Of a stretch of DNA of 64,000 nt, positions 13,376 to 26,300 are shown in pieces. A model generated the notes under the pieces. The model made no database searches, was not told the origin of the DNA, and saw only the letters and a program-made list of their open reading frames with translations. The stretch's first letter is position 1. The number at the start of each line of letters is the position of its first letter. The DNA comes from Zonotrichia leucophrys gambelii (Eukaryota > Chordata > Aves > Passeriformes > Passerellidae), in the NCBI RefSeq assembly GCF_028769735.1, contig NC_088172.1, forward strand, positions 67,728,631 to 67,792,630. Reading direction: 5' to 3'. The translations under genes and the position numbers were made by a program.

Positions 13376-13380
13376 TTTTT
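13356..13380. repeat. Poly(T) tract, T25
   Basis: An uninterrupted run of 25 T preceded by further T-rich sequence (13343-13355). It lies about 110 bp upstream of the solo LTR at 13489. I cannot tie it to a retroposon tail, because no SINE or processed copy is visible on either side. Confidence 0.95.
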
Positions 13381-13488
13381 CTCCTAGCAAGCAGGACAAC
13401 TTAGGGTCCCTGTGCCTTATGTAAGGTTCCTGTGTAAGCTCTTTAAGATGTGCTCCCCCATGGCAAGATAACAAATGAAATATGGTCC

Positions 13489-13801
13489 TGTAGGGGGATA
13501 GAATATAAGAAAATAAAGGTAGTATAGAAAGAAATCTTACCCCCTAAAGAGTTGCAGCTGGGCTAATTATTAAAGATTAGGAGCAGGCCTGACTTTAACA
13601 GGCCAGAGCTGTAGCCAATAAGAAGAAGAGTGCTATAAAAGAATGGGTTGGTAGGCTGAGGGGAGCTGGAGTCAGTTGGCTGCTTTATAAATAAGAAAGA
13701 GTTAGTGCTCTGAGGAGAAGCTCACAAGAAACACCAAGAAGGTATGAAACTTATGTGAAAAGGAGACAACAGTGTGGAACCCCTGCAATAAGATGACAAC
13801 A
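13489..13801 (+). mobile_element. Solo LTR, family A copy 2, with 6-bp TSD
   Basis: A 313-bp element begins TGTAGGGGGATAGAAT and ends GATGACAACA. It is flanked by the exact hexamer TGGTCC at 13483-13488 and 13802-13807. TG...CA ends and a 6-bp target duplication identify a retroviral LTR of class II (ERVK or alpharetrovirus-like) type. A CCAAT motif (13615-13619) and TATAAA (13634-13639) sit about 15 bp apart and would form the U3 promoter. The flanking hexamers are perfect here but not around copy 1. Compared with copy 1 it has about 37 extra bases near the 3' end that include a second GACAACA. Confidence 0.9.
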
Positions 13802-15753
13802 TGGTCCTCTGAAAAAATATCCACTTTGGGAAGTCCTCCCTTTTGCTCTTTGAAAAATAGATATAAATATTCAGAAGGTCTTTAAATTTAAATTGCTGGT
13901 TTATAGAGTGTTTTTTTTGGGAAGGCTGAGCTTGTCTGTATTGTAATGAAAAGAGAGAGTCAGCAGATGGCAATGTTGTATAGTTGTCCCAACAGGAGAC
14001 AGCCACATCAGCAAGGGAGGGAAACCTCTTGTACTCCTTAAGTAGCCATAAGGGAAAATGGAATGGCCCCTGCAGCCTTTGGAGACTTGGACCTTCAAGC
14101 ACACTTCAGCTGAATCCTTGTGTAGGTTTTCTGAGTTTGTTATACCATTTGTAACAGCAATTCAACATTTAAAACTCCTCATTTTAAAGGGAAAACCCAC
14201 TATAAGTTAAGAACATTCTAATTAAACCAGAGCATTCCCATAGTCTTTTAATAACATTTCACGATGCTACGTAAGTAGAACATGTTCCTTGCCACGTAGG
14301 TTTATATTTTTAAAAGATAAGTGTGTCTGATGCATTTTCTTTTTTTTTGCTGGAATGTTAACAGATCTGTTTAACTGATCTGTTACTGCCTTTTCGTGCT
14401 CAAACTCTGAAAGTCAACTCATCAAACACATTTCTCCAATGCCAAATAAAAGTTATCTCCTTAGAACCCAATGATGTGGTTCAGGCATACAGCAAACTAG
14501 TTTATACATAAGTTACCTTCGCTAGCCCTAATCCCAAATGACTGGAAATCTTCTCTTTGGCTCTAGCAAGTTCCAGGTTAGGCCTGCTGTGCTTTGCCTT
14601 CTAGAAAGCGGAAAGCTATGGGTATAATTACTTTTTTTTCCCCCTTTTCCTAAACTACTGTGGAAAGCTATTAGAGTACTTTGATCTAAATATGTAAATC
14701 AAAGCTGCAAAATCTTCCTCCTTCCAACTATACTGAAGGCACTGGAAGGAGGCAAAAGCCTGTGGTAGATAACCCTGACATATAAAATTCATGGAACAGC
14801 TCAGCAGCAGGAACTTGGAAAGACTTCTGAAAAATATAGGAACTAACAGATGTCTTGAGAGAAGTGAGTAATAGTTTGAATAAAACAATTTTAGGTTCTG
14901 CTGCAGACTCTGAAGTCTGAAGCTCTATGTCAGTAGCCAAAAAGCAGGCATCATTTCAGATATTGATGAAATGTGAAGCACAAAGCTCATTGTATGCAGA
15001 GCTTTGTCTAGCAGCTCAGTCTAAAAGCCAGAAATGGTCATGGATGCTGAAAGACAAAATCAAGTCATTTGTAGCATAGTACTGGCTGTAGTCAAAAACC
15101 ATGCTGTGAACACCCTTCCTTGTTTTCATGGTAAGGACCTGGTTCTACTGTCTGTTCAGTTTCCCTCAAGGGAGAAAACTGGCCAGAAGAGAGGCTCTAT
15201 GTCAGACTCAAAGATGCATGTAACTTGAGATGTAGTGCTAAATTAAAACTCCTGTCACACAGAGACTACTTACTATTATTTATGTCAAGGTTAATGGAGT
15301 AAAAAACATTGGAGTATTTTATATGCTGATCAGACCTGTTGCCAATTAGTATTGCTGCAGATTTTTTGTTATATACCGAAAAGTATTTCAATGTTTCTCA
15401 CCGTATATGCCTTTTTTACAGGAAGTAGACGGAAATAGCACAGAAGTTTTAAATAAACTGAAAATCACTCAGGAAAATCAAAGGTGAGGATGAAATGTTC
15501 AAATATCTGTCAGTGTGGTTGCACAGAAAGTGTTAGTGATGGAAATTCCAGTCACAACAGCTTTGGGCCAAAGTAAGACAAATTAGTTACTGATAGGAGA
15601 TGCATTCAAGTGTTCATTGCAGAACATACACAGTAGCAGCTGGGAGTCATAATCAGATATTATAGATTTGACTTCAGTGTGGCTCAGAGAATTAAATAAT
15701 AAAAATTATGCACAGAGTTTAATTAAGAATTCTGATTGCTTCAGTTTCTTATT
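13802..15753. other. Unique AT-rich DNA, nothing recognised
   Basis: Frames up to 126 codons (minus strand, 13722-14102) begin inside the solo LTR and run into flanking sequence, so they are not genes. No exon-like signal or repeat was recognised. Confidence 0.4.
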
Positions 15754-15915
15754 TATAGAATCAGAATATTCAAAGGTGGAAGGGACCCAGAAGGATCATC
15801 CAAGTCTGACTCTTGGCCCTGCACAGGACAGCCCCAAGAATGACACCATGTGCTCAAGAGCATTGTTCAAACGCTTCTCCAACTCTGACAGCCTTGGAGC
15901 TATGACCATCCAGGT
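15754..15915 (-). mobile_element. CR1 LINE 3'-terminal fragment, antisense
   Basis: The plus strand starts ATAGAATCAGAATATTC and continues GGTGGAAGGGACCCAGAAGG, then TCTTGGCCCTGCACAGGACA and GCATTGTTCAAACGCTTCTC. This is the antisense of a CR1 3' end, the part that normally reads AGAATCACAGAAT...GGAAGGGACC. Similarity fades near 15915. The 147-codon frame at 15668-16111 spans this repeat and both flanks and is not a gene. Confidence 0.85.
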
Positions 15916-18155
15916 ACAGAATGGACTCCTATGGTACTTAAAGACTTACAAGTTTTCTGAAAGCATCCTGCTGATGGTTTTTACACCCAAAATGGAGAAG
16001 TTCAAGCCTTTGTCTCTTCTGACATTGCTCACTAGTGACAGTTTTGGTAACTTTGTGCAGTGCAATTTTCTTTCTGTTGGTAACTTGCTTGAGATTCTTA
16101 AACTTCTTTGACATAAACATTTCTTTATTTTAAAGGGGTATATTATGGGATCATTTCAAGCATTTGAAGAAATATATTTTAAGAAGTTAAATCATGCATG
16201 TTTGATTATTGATGTTGCCTGTCAGAAGTATTGAATATATTTGTTTCTGTGGTGCTTTCAGTATTTTGTTTTAGCACAAGACCATTTATTTCTGCCATGT
16301 TTTTAGTCTTCCAAAGCTCTGTATACTCCAAAGCTTTGGATGAGGAGCCTCCGACCTAAAGCATGATGGAAGAGAGGCTATCCCTACTTATTTAACCACT
16401 GTCAAGGTCATGAAATGCACATACTTGTACAGGTGTTTGTTTCAGCATATTTAACATAACTTCAGATTGGTGGTTGTGAGTTTTTAGTGCTGCTTAGAGG
16501 TTTATTTTTCTTACCTGAAGTACAATTTTACAGAAGCTGAGCAAACGTCAGCCAGAACTAAGGCTTTATATGAGTGGAAAAATATATCCATAAATATTTG
16601 AAATGTCTAGTTGTCCATGAGTATTTTTGTCCCTACAATTTACCAGTACAAGAAATCACTGCATCCAGGCAAATCAGGTAGTGGCAGGCTGCAGTAAATT
16701 TAATTCCTTAGTTTGCTGCATGCCTAATTTGTTAGTTTATATCTGCATGAGTAATGCAAATGATTTAATCTATCAGTTGGAGGTTGGCATCATAAGTTAA
16801 TACAAGGCCTGAGGACACACAGAAAGGCTCACTGACCTGAGTGCATTTTGGGTCAGCCTTTCAGGGTTTCAAACATTAGGCTGACTTTATGCAGTTGACT
16901 TCTTTGGTTACAACACAGCACTAAGAGAAAAGTTTCTCAGATTTAGATGGCAGGTGGTGTTTTGTGCCATAGGTATCCCGAATGGTTGCTGCAGGTTCCT
17001 GTTGTGTCTGTGACCTATACACTTCCATGTACCATTATGGCAGTCTTGGTAAGGGTCCAAAATTATAGTTACAGTCTTTAAAGAATTAGATGCTTTAATA
17101 TAGAAAAGAATAACTCTGTTTTTATCTTATTGCCAACATTTGGTGTCAAAGGGGATGTTGTAATTGCTGACACTTGCAGAAATTCTTACTTTTAAATTTT
17201 ATTGGGGAAGGTAAGATAAGAATTTATTTTCAAAGAAGCTATGAATCTTGGCAAAAAAGAATCCTGAACTCAGGTCTTATGAAAAATAAAAGTTTTCAAT
17301 TCAATTATTTTTTCAAGCTTAAGATAGAAAATCAATAATTCTATTAGTCTATGAAATCTTAAATTTAAGGCTTAGCTTCTGTTAATTTTCTGTTTCTGGC
17401 TCTTGGTTGAGAATTGTGCTAGGTTTCATAAGGTGCTATGTAGAATTATGATACACTTGTTTTGTTGGAAGGTGGCAGTGCAAATAGCTTTCAATCCAGG
17501 AGCTGTTATCTAATAATCTAAGACCACTAACACACAATAATTTCAAGAACATGCAGAGTAACCACTTTATGGTATGAAGTTATTGTATATCATGTTGTTA
17601 TGATTTCCTGGATGGATGCATTCATTAGACTTAATGAGAGGGAGGGAAGGAATTGAAGAAGAAAAACAGTAAAGCAAAGCATGAAATTTAAATGAGCAGT
17701 CTCCCCACAAACAGCAGGGAGAGCACTTGCTAGACAATGATTTGTGTTTCAGTTCCTGCTTAAATTTGCAAGAATTTCTTTGCCAGACCTGAGTACTAGT
17801 AGATCTAGAAAGTTAAAGATGATTACAGAATTATGTGCAGAATTAATGTGGTTTGGTTTGTGATAGTTACAATCCCTTCAGGAACTGAGCATAAATCAGT
17901 GTAGCTGAGTTGTTAAAGGTTATCTAAAGGACCTGTAGGAATAGAAGAGTTCTTTGCTCTTTCAATTGAAAAAGTATTGATGAATTATGTCCTAAGAACA
18001 TGAGCAACAGAAGAGGTACAAACAAGGTTATAAGGCATGATCACACTTGCATCTGCTTCTAAACTGCAGAAGTGTTAATGAATCTACTTTCTGGTATTTC
18101 TTTGATTTTTGAATTGAGAGTTGCATGATCTGCAGGTCAGGTATGCAGGGACTTA

Positions 18156-18204
18156 ATGGATAAATGTCAATGTCATTTGACATTATCCATTTATCCATTT
18201 ATCC
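18156..18204. repeat. Imperfect palindrome plus ATTTATCC-type repeats
   Basis: The arm ATGGATAAATGTCAA (18156-18170) is complementary, with a one-base gap, to TTGACATTATCCAT (18177-18190). The right arm runs into about three copies of an 8-bp unit (ATTTATCC) ending at 18204. This is a small hairpin-forming locus with microsatellite character. Confidence 0.8.
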
Positions 18205-20997
18205 AGACAAAACTTGGACAAAAATAAAACTGTTATTTCTGAGAGGATGATAGGATATATTTTGTTAAAAATTAAAATTTGAGAACATTATAAATGTGAA
18301 ATAATTGGTCAGTCAAAATGCTATTAGAAATAAAACATAAAAGTAATTAGTAGTAGGTATAGTGGAATACAAGGTTAATTAGTCTCATTTGTATAATGTT
18401 AATAATTGAATGTAATCAGCCCTGGGATACTTACAGAAGCACTCTCACTAAATGCTTTAAAAAATGTAACAGAAGGATTTTTACATTTTGCTTGAAGCAG
18501 AGCTTATGTATAAACCTTTTAAAGTAGCACAATGTCTTGGGATATTTGCATAACAAGATGATTTGTAAAATGAATGTCCAAAATTCTGCTCTCCCCTACA
18601 ATGTTAGGAATTACATTTCCAGAACTGGCATTATTCTCTTTCTCCAGGACAGATCAAGAAGACCAAAACATTAATGGTAGCATGAGATTTCTGAATCAAA
18701 GTCTGTCTTGAGACATAATTAATGGAAGGTGTCTAATTATCTGAAGTCAAAACTGTATCGTCCTTTGCCCTAATGCATGTAGGATAACAGATATGACATT
18801 TAATTAGAGGCAAAACATGGATTAATACTTATTTAATAGCTTTGGTAGGAGCTTTCTTCAGGTATGAAGTGATTGTCCAGTGAATTGGGCAAATATTTAG
18901 CCTGTGCCTGGAGCAGATAAACAATTTGCAGCCAACACTTAGCCAGTTTCTACTGTTTTTGCAGTAAGAATATGACTTGTTCAGGCTTAACAGCTATCTT
19001 TGCAATTTTTTTAAATTTTATTTCTCATTTGAGAAATTAAAACGGCTTGAAATACAAAATTTTGCACACTATTTTTTACCTCTAAATCGATGAAGTCATA
19101 CTATGTTTTTATTTATTTTCCTGGTTAGAGGGTTGTTTCCACAGATCTAGTGGATATAGTAAGACCTATTTTGAACTTAGTTTTCTGTTCTAATTGGAAT
19201 TGGTCAGTTATCTCATTATTTTATAGAAATGTTTGTCGTCAGTTCTTAACAGCTCTATTTGACCTATGCCTAAGTCATTGTAGGAAAGGAAGACAGCAGG
19301 AAAGCAAGTTATGCTGTGGAAATGATGGGGTCCATGCTCTCTATTATAAAACTTTATGGGGCAGTAACATGGATATAAGCCATTTTTACTTTCAGTATAT
19401 AATACTGTATCTAGAAAAGGTCTCTCTTATTTAGAAAGGTGTAGGGAGGGGGATACTTTCTAGACCTGCTGCATCGAGGCAGGTAGCTTTTTGCCCAGAT
19501 CCATTCCAACAAATTCCAGTTATCTAGCAAGAGGTTGGGGAATATAAACCATCCTCTGGAAATTGATCTTTCTCCCTTTACAAGTGACTTTGAGTGCCTG
19601 AAATTAGATTAATTGGTCTTAATTCCTTTTATGGCTCATAGCGGGAAGATCCTTGGGTGCTGCCTGTGCTTACATTGGAATGTTGAGTGTCACAGGCTTA
19701 GATCTCAGTTTCTGGTCAGTGTTTGTGTTGGTTGTATGCTGTATTTCTTTTTAGAAAGATGTGGGAGGTAGTAGGGGGAGTTTTGTTACCTGAAAAAGAA
19801 AAACTTAATTTCTGAGAGTCTAGAAGAAATTAAGTAAAGAGATATAAATACTCACCACTTCGAACATACTCCTAATTTCTTGAGGGTGTGTCAATGGAAT
19901 CCAGGTTCAAAAAACTATTGTTAAACTCCAGAATCACATGTTATAATGAAATGTCAAAATCAGAAATATGTTTTCATTTTTACATAGACTATTGTGGATA
20001 GCTATACTGTCTGCACAAAGAGATTTTATCATATAACATTTTTTAGAAAATGTCTAGTGCTGATAATCATTATATTAAACAGCTGCATTATTCTGTACAG
20101 TTTTCAGTAGTCACTGCCCTCTTTCCATTATGGCTCCTTTCCATATGGGAGCACCAGCTGGTGGTTATACTCTCAGGACAGAACTCCCATGTGGAAGTTA
20201 TTTAAGTACATCCAAGCTGCATCTGCTAAATAAGATCTGGATACCAGTCTTGGATCATGCCTTGAACTATGTTGGTACATACTGACATATGAATGTTGAT
20301 TGTGTGAGTCTTTTCACAGCCCCCAAATTTTGACTTTCATTTTATGAAATCTTACTGTGGCTGCAATTTTTGGGGTTTTTTTAAAGCATAAGACAAGTTC
20401 AGATCAAGTGGAAACGTCTGCTTGATTTTGTAGAAAGCCTGAAAAACCAGATCAAATAAAAGAAGTAGGCCTTTCAACTGGAAGGTGTATTGTTTAATGC
20501 CTGTAATTAAACCTCTGCTATGAATAGTGGTTGTTTATGAAGGAAAAGTAGGAAGAAAACAGATCAGACCAACTACATAGTGTTAGCCATGCTAAAGGAA
20601 CATCTCTTTTCCCACGCACTATCAACCCGTGGAAATGGAATTTTTTTTCATTTCATAAGTAATCAAATGGAAGGCAGACATGGAAATACTCACACTTTGC
20701 AGCAAACAAGACAAACCCAGAGATGTCAATGTGTTGAATGGATATATTTGCATTCACTGGAGGAACATTCATTCCTAGAGACTCATAGACTGTACATGCC
20801 AGTTTACGTAAAATGCATAGTCTATTGCTGACAACCTGGGATACATTTATTGAAAAAAAGAAACCAAAAGAACCCAGCCAAACAAAAAGCCATAAGAGAA
20901 AGAAGAAATATCAAACCCGCTAATTCCTAACAGATAAAATGCCTCCCCCAAAACAATAGCCCAGGGCTCTTCAAATTGCTTGAAGTTGATGCTTCTT

Positions 20998-21290
20998 TGC
21001 TTGGTGGTTTTTTTTGTTTAGCTTGGGGTTTTTGTTTGGTTTTGCTTTATTGTTTGTTTGCTTTCATTTTTGTGGGTTTTTCTATTTTATTTTTGTCTGA
21101 TTTTTTTTGTTTTGTTGGTTTCTTTTTGGTTTTTTGTTTGTTTGGTTTTGAGGGTTTCTCTTTTATTTTTTGTTTGGTTTATTTTGTTGTTTTTGGTTTT
21201 TTGCTTATTTTTGATTTTGTGCATTTCTTTGTTTTATTTTTTGTTTGCTTTGGTTTTGTTTTGTTGTGTCTATTTTTTTGTTTGATCAAG
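20998..21290 (+). repeat. T/G-rich low-complexity tract
   Basis: Nearly 300 bp of degenerate TTTTGTTTGG-type sequence. The plus strand is almost entirely T and G, with isolated A and C. It has no fixed period. The Phe/Leu/Val/Cys-rich frames of 112 and 75 codons here are artefacts of that composition. A similar shorter tract lies at 34771-34889. It may be a decayed (TTTTG)n microsatellite. Confidence 0.9.
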
Positions 21291-22211
21291 TTTCATGAAA
21301 ATGTTGTCAGGTGACACTGTAAGACATCAAGTTGAAGAAGTTACATCATGGAGCTGAGTTCTTAGGGTTTTTCCTTGTTTAGATTCAGGTCCATCAAAAA
21401 TTGTAGCTGCTAACAGTAAAATATCCTTAGTCTTCCTCTACCTTCTTTTTGGCCCAAGCCATAGTCTGAGATGAAGCCTAAGTTCTGCAGCGGTACCTAT
21501 GGTGTCTCAGCACTCATGTGTGTCACTTGCACAGGGCTCCCATGGGATCTACCACTGAGCCACTGCTGCCCCTACCTTACACACAGACATCTCGGATCAT
21601 GCATCCAGCATGTCCTAAAAGATGTCTCTTAAAATATTTTTTAAATTTTATTTGAGACCTATGGGCCCTTTATCCTGTCGTCTGAGGAAGAGTACAAGAA
21701 CAGGGATTATTAGGAGATTTAACAGTGTCTCCTAAATTCTAGTGAATGACTTTTTCTTTGGATCTGCCATCTTCTGCCATCCATGCTACTAGAGAGAATT
21801 TAGACAAGTCACTATGAAAAAGGAAGAGAAAAGATAGAAGTATTGTCTCCATAAATTGCTGTCCAAGATGGCATTTGTCTGTGGAAATCTGCTGTAGAAT
21901 GACATTTTTAGAAAGAAGTGAGAAGGATAGGATTTTTTATGGGTAACAAGGGCAGTCAGAGTTATAACAGTTATGGCTGAAAACAGGAAAAGTCTTGAAA
22001 GTAAGCCAGAATCCCTCAGGAGAATCTAATATGTGAAGTAGGAAGGGAATATCCTATAGCAACATATGGTGCTGCTCACTGCTGGAGGTAGCACTCTATG
22101 GAGAACGTTTTCTGATTTTGGGCCCATGGTGTCAGTTCCCATGTCTGGTTTAGAGATGCAAAATAGAGAGCTACTACAATTTGTGACTGCCCTGGAATGT
22201 ATTATTCTGTA

Positions 22212-22226
22212 ATATATATATATATA
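22212..22226. repeat. (AT)n microsatellite
   Basis: About seven uninterrupted AT dinucleotides, followed by AT-rich sequence to 22245. Confidence 0.9.
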
Positions 22227-23007
22227 AATTTTAAAATTTTTTTAAGCATTTTGGGTCATTTCAGTAAAGTCAGGGCAGAAGAACGAAAGTGAGTTGAACT
22301 TTTCAAGGACAACATCATAATATAAAAGAGTCACTACCCGAGTCTGATCTAAACTTCTGTGCAAGTACTGATTAGTATTCTGTGAACACAAACGTGCGTT
22401 TTGAATGCACTAATTATTACAGCATATTTTTAATAATTCTCTTCTTGTAAGCCTCAATTTATCTTTACTGCATTTATGAAATAAATGTAGGAGCTCCCAG
22501 AAGGTGAATGTAATATTATTTTGTGCTCACCTCTCATCAGAGACTCTGACAGAAGTTTACAAACATCAATTAAGTTTCACCATGCTGCCATCTGGGAAAT
22601 AACTCTTCCTACACCCATTTTACAGATGGATAAACAAACAGGAGCTAAATAACTTGGCCACAATCATGTTGCCAATTGGGAAGGGAGATTTCACACTGTC
22701 TCCCATCCCTCACTCAGGTCTAACCAGTCAGCATGCTGCCCCACAGTTTAGTTACATTTTGAACTGTTTTTAATTTTTTTAACTGTTTTTAACTAAGTTG
22801 CTGGGTTTTTTCTTCTGAATCATCCAAAACTTGCCAACATTTTATTTTAATAAATAATACTTGGGCCAATATTTATAGTTAAATATAATGTTTATCCCGA
22901 CCTTTGGTTGGCTCTAAGATTTGTGTATGCTGCTAATACAGGATAATACCAAACAAAGCACAAATAAATTTTTGTGGTTCCCTTTAAAAAGAATATCCAC
23001 TGACAAC

Positions 23008-23321
23008 TGTGGATGTGGGCTGTGGAAACAGGCTATGAGATGAAACACACAGGACCAAAGGAACAGGACGTGTCAGCGGATGACCAGTGCGGAGTTAAGC
23101 AAACAGTAACTCAGGCTAAGGAAAGGTAGAGATATCCATATATGGTGAACTGAGATTATTTTGGTTAAGCAAGAAGAACAGTACGTTAACCTATAAGGCA
23201 ATCTTTAAGTCATTGGATGGTTGCACTGTTAGGAGGTTCTATGTAAATGCCACATTGGGCTGGCATTTAAAAGTCGGCTTCTGATAATAAATCAGTTGCC
23301 CCTGCCTCTTGAATCCCTACA
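23008..23321 (+). mobile_element. Solo LTR, family B
   Basis: A 314-bp element begins TGTGGATGTGGGCTGTGG and ends GAATCCCTACA. The flanking hexamers are GACAAC (23002-23007) and GACAGC (23322-23327), five of six identical, consistent with a decayed 6-bp target duplication. Inside, a TATA-like CATTTAAAAG lies near 23264 and AATAAA at 23286-23291, in the correct order for U3-R. There is no internal retroviral sequence beside it. It shares no obvious sequence with family A or with the provirus LTR. The class II label rests on the 6-bp duplication only. Confidence 0.75.
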
Positions 23322-26300
23322 GACAGCAATGGCTTTTGGATCAGTTTCTCACACTGGTATTTTAAATTGATCTCTTCAATTCTTCAGTCAGTTAGTTTGT
23401 TTTTTCCTTGCACAGAGTCCTTTCTCTTTTCTAATGTTTGTAGAATGTTTCTAATGTTTGGTTGATAAGGCGTGCACAAGGGATGAGGAGATGCTTTTTT
23501 CTGTTGTGTATTCTTCCTGTGTTGTTGGTAACCCCTTTGAACCTAATAGAGATGTATCTAATTGTGAGCAGAAATACAAAGCTTCTAGTTATTAAAATTG
23601 TTCTCTTCCCATTTCAGCTCTAGGTAATTAAAATTTTTGGGTAGGGGAGGGATTTAAAGGTCATTTCAGTTCTCCCTTATCTGTGCTATTAATTATGAAG
23701 GCATAAGGACCACTATGACAGTATTTGCTCTACAACATTGGAGGATATACTACCATGTGAAAAATGGGTTGTTACTGCTAGACCGCTGGGCTTACTTTTC
23801 ATGGAGAGAAGGTGGTGTCAAAGAAAACTTTGTATGTGCCTGTAGTGATAACTTCCAAATTTTAAGGACATTCTCACAGAAGGAAGCAGTCCTTTCTAAC
23901 CTATGAGATTTAGGAATATCAACCGGTGCTTTCTGATTTTACCACTGAGATGGATGATCATTTAAACAGATGGGTAGATACACTATGATAATTCTCTTTG
24001 TAATAAACATATTTATTATTTAAAAACCTGTCAGATTACACCTCAAGTGTCAGCTTAGGGAGCAGTCAGGGAAGGGCTGGCATTACCCTGAAGTGAGTGG
24101 TTACTGTTATGTCTGTTCCCAAGTGAAATCCAATCATATGGTGCATACATTAATCCCAACAGGGTGACTCTAGAAAATGTGATTAATGAGGTTACCTGTG
24201 TCTAAAGAATACCAGTTAATAACATAAAGAAGATCTGCATAAGGATTTGATTCTGCCCAGACTTTTTTCTTTATAAGGGGCTCCAAGTCTGTCAAGCACC
24301 ACAGCACTCACAGCTGACTGTTTGCCATTGGGACAAGTGGTAATAATCACTTTTAATCATGCCCATATCAGTGTTTCCCAAGCAGACGTGAGCAGCCAGA
24401 AGGTGGGAAATTATAGGACATCTTTGAAGGAAGAGGTGATGGGAAGAAGATTTGCGTGACAAGAACAGAACTGTTGAGGAGAAGCAGAAAATAGAGAATC
24501 CCAAGTCAAATACTCTTCTGTTTAAAAGTTTTACATCCTCTAATTGTGTCAAGCAATTGGATGCTGGGACCTGAGCTATGAATATCTAAGTGGGTTCTAT
24601 GTGAACCTTTGGAGCTGAGAGAAGTAGGAAGATTTCTTTGCATATTTAATTTATTTATATATTTATTTAGTTAAATATTTAACTTTCATCTATTTAGCTT
24701 CTGTCAGTAATTTTTTATTTTACATTTACCTTAATTTTGATTGAGTTCAGGTCAATTTCAGGGTGCTGGCAAATGTCAAGATCACTTGCTCCTTTTGGGG
24801 AGGGAATTTCAAACTTGACTGTAGGAATTTAATTTTTTTTGTACTGTCCAGTAAATTTATTGGTTTTCATTTCCAAAAGGAATCTCAGCATCTGCCCAGG
24901 TGCATAGGCCATTTTGAAAGGAGATTATAGAGATCTGTGTGAAAGAAACTTCTTTTGGCTAATGGCATAAATTAGGAATAGAATAATCTGATGCTCAAAA
25001 AAGTAGTTTGGATCCAAAATTTAATTTTACAAGACTGAGTAGGCAACCCTTACTCACATTTCTCAAAACTACCCCCACCCCTTCACCCCAAAAAAACTCA
25101 ACAACAAAAAAACAACCCAAGAAGGCTTTTATTCTTATACTTTGAAAGCATAAAAGCATTCATGGCATCAACTACTGAGTATAAGCTAAAGAAGGGAGGG
25201 TCAGAATGGAAGAGTAACAAATCTGAAGTATATTAAATGAAGTATTAAAAGGCAAAATACAGTACTCTGATGCATTCAAGAAACCAGAAATCTGGCCCAG
25301 GCCTGGAAGCCGATTAGTACAAGAGATTTTCTGAACGTGCAAGGTTTTGGTAGATGTTTGCAGAGGACCCTTAGAACATTTCTCTCCTCAAGTCCCAAGA
25401 GAGAAGGCATTCTAATTGGATTTTAAAATATTCAGTTGTGACTTTTACAAACAGGGATATTTCTCTTTGGTGGTAGAATTGTTATTTTCTTCTCATGAGT
25501 ATTTTTCTCCTGCTCTCTGAAAATCAACTAAAAACGCAATGTAAATATTATTTTCTTCCAGTTCTATTAATGAAATGAGAAATTATATTAAAAAAATGAT
25601 AAATGATCTTCAAAGCCAGAATTATTCTCATAGTGATAAAGATGACACAGGCTTAGATGGTTATTTTCTTCTTTACCCTGTTCTATTCTGATATGTCAAA
25701 CTATCCTTAATCCAGGAAGCTGAAACTTGCAAAGTTTTTAATATAAATGATGAGTTGGGTGCTTGCATCACAAAAACATAGAGATGGAAGAGTGGTCTTG
25801 AAACCTACCCAAGTCCCAACATCAGTTTAACTGCTCTTAAAAATCTTCAAAATGTAGAAGGTGAAGTAGATTCTCACCCTCTGTAGCTTGTCTCTTGTGC
25901 TTCAGTTTCCTGACTGTTAGCTAAAACAGTTCTCTTTTAGAAAGTCCTCGTAGAAGCACATCTGGCTGACTTTTCCTTGCATTCTTTGAAAGGAGAATTC
26001 CTGTTTAATGAGATTTCAGCCATGTAGTTTGATGGAGGGAAGAAGACTGTCTCTTCACTAAGTGAAATATCTTTCAAATAAAGAAAAGAACCAAGGCTTC
26101 TGAAGCAGAGCTTGTTCAGTGTCCAAGCTCTCACCACTGTGCAAGCAGTACTAGGATTTCATTCACAAGTTTTGTATCATGGGCCAAATAGTGCAGACGT
26201 AAGTCTGTTTGTTGCCATATTGTACATTTAACAGGTAAACATAGAGAAATGTAAAAACCCACCTGCTTCCAAAGGGATGAACCCCACAGGGGAAGATTTT

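Larger units (their letters stand above)
15916..23007. other. Long AT-rich unique stretch, no gene
   Basis: Apart from the small repeats listed separately, I see no gene, transposon or RNA gene. Frames here are few and short, as expected of AT-rich noncoding DNA. The segment 16735-16800 contains an octamer-type ATGCAAAT motif next to other AT-rich motifs. It could be a regulatory element, but I cannot test conservation. Confidence 0.4.

Noticed and set aside
15668..16111. 147-codon frame
   Set aside because: It spans an antisense CR1 fragment and both unrelated flanks, with no domain.
20976..21314. 112-codon frame rich in Phe, Leu and Val that resembles a membrane protein
   Set aside because: It is entirely due to T/G low-complexity sequence.
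25769..25830. Possible antisense CR1/L3 end
   Set aside because: Similarity is limited to a few short words, too weak to call without an alignment tool.
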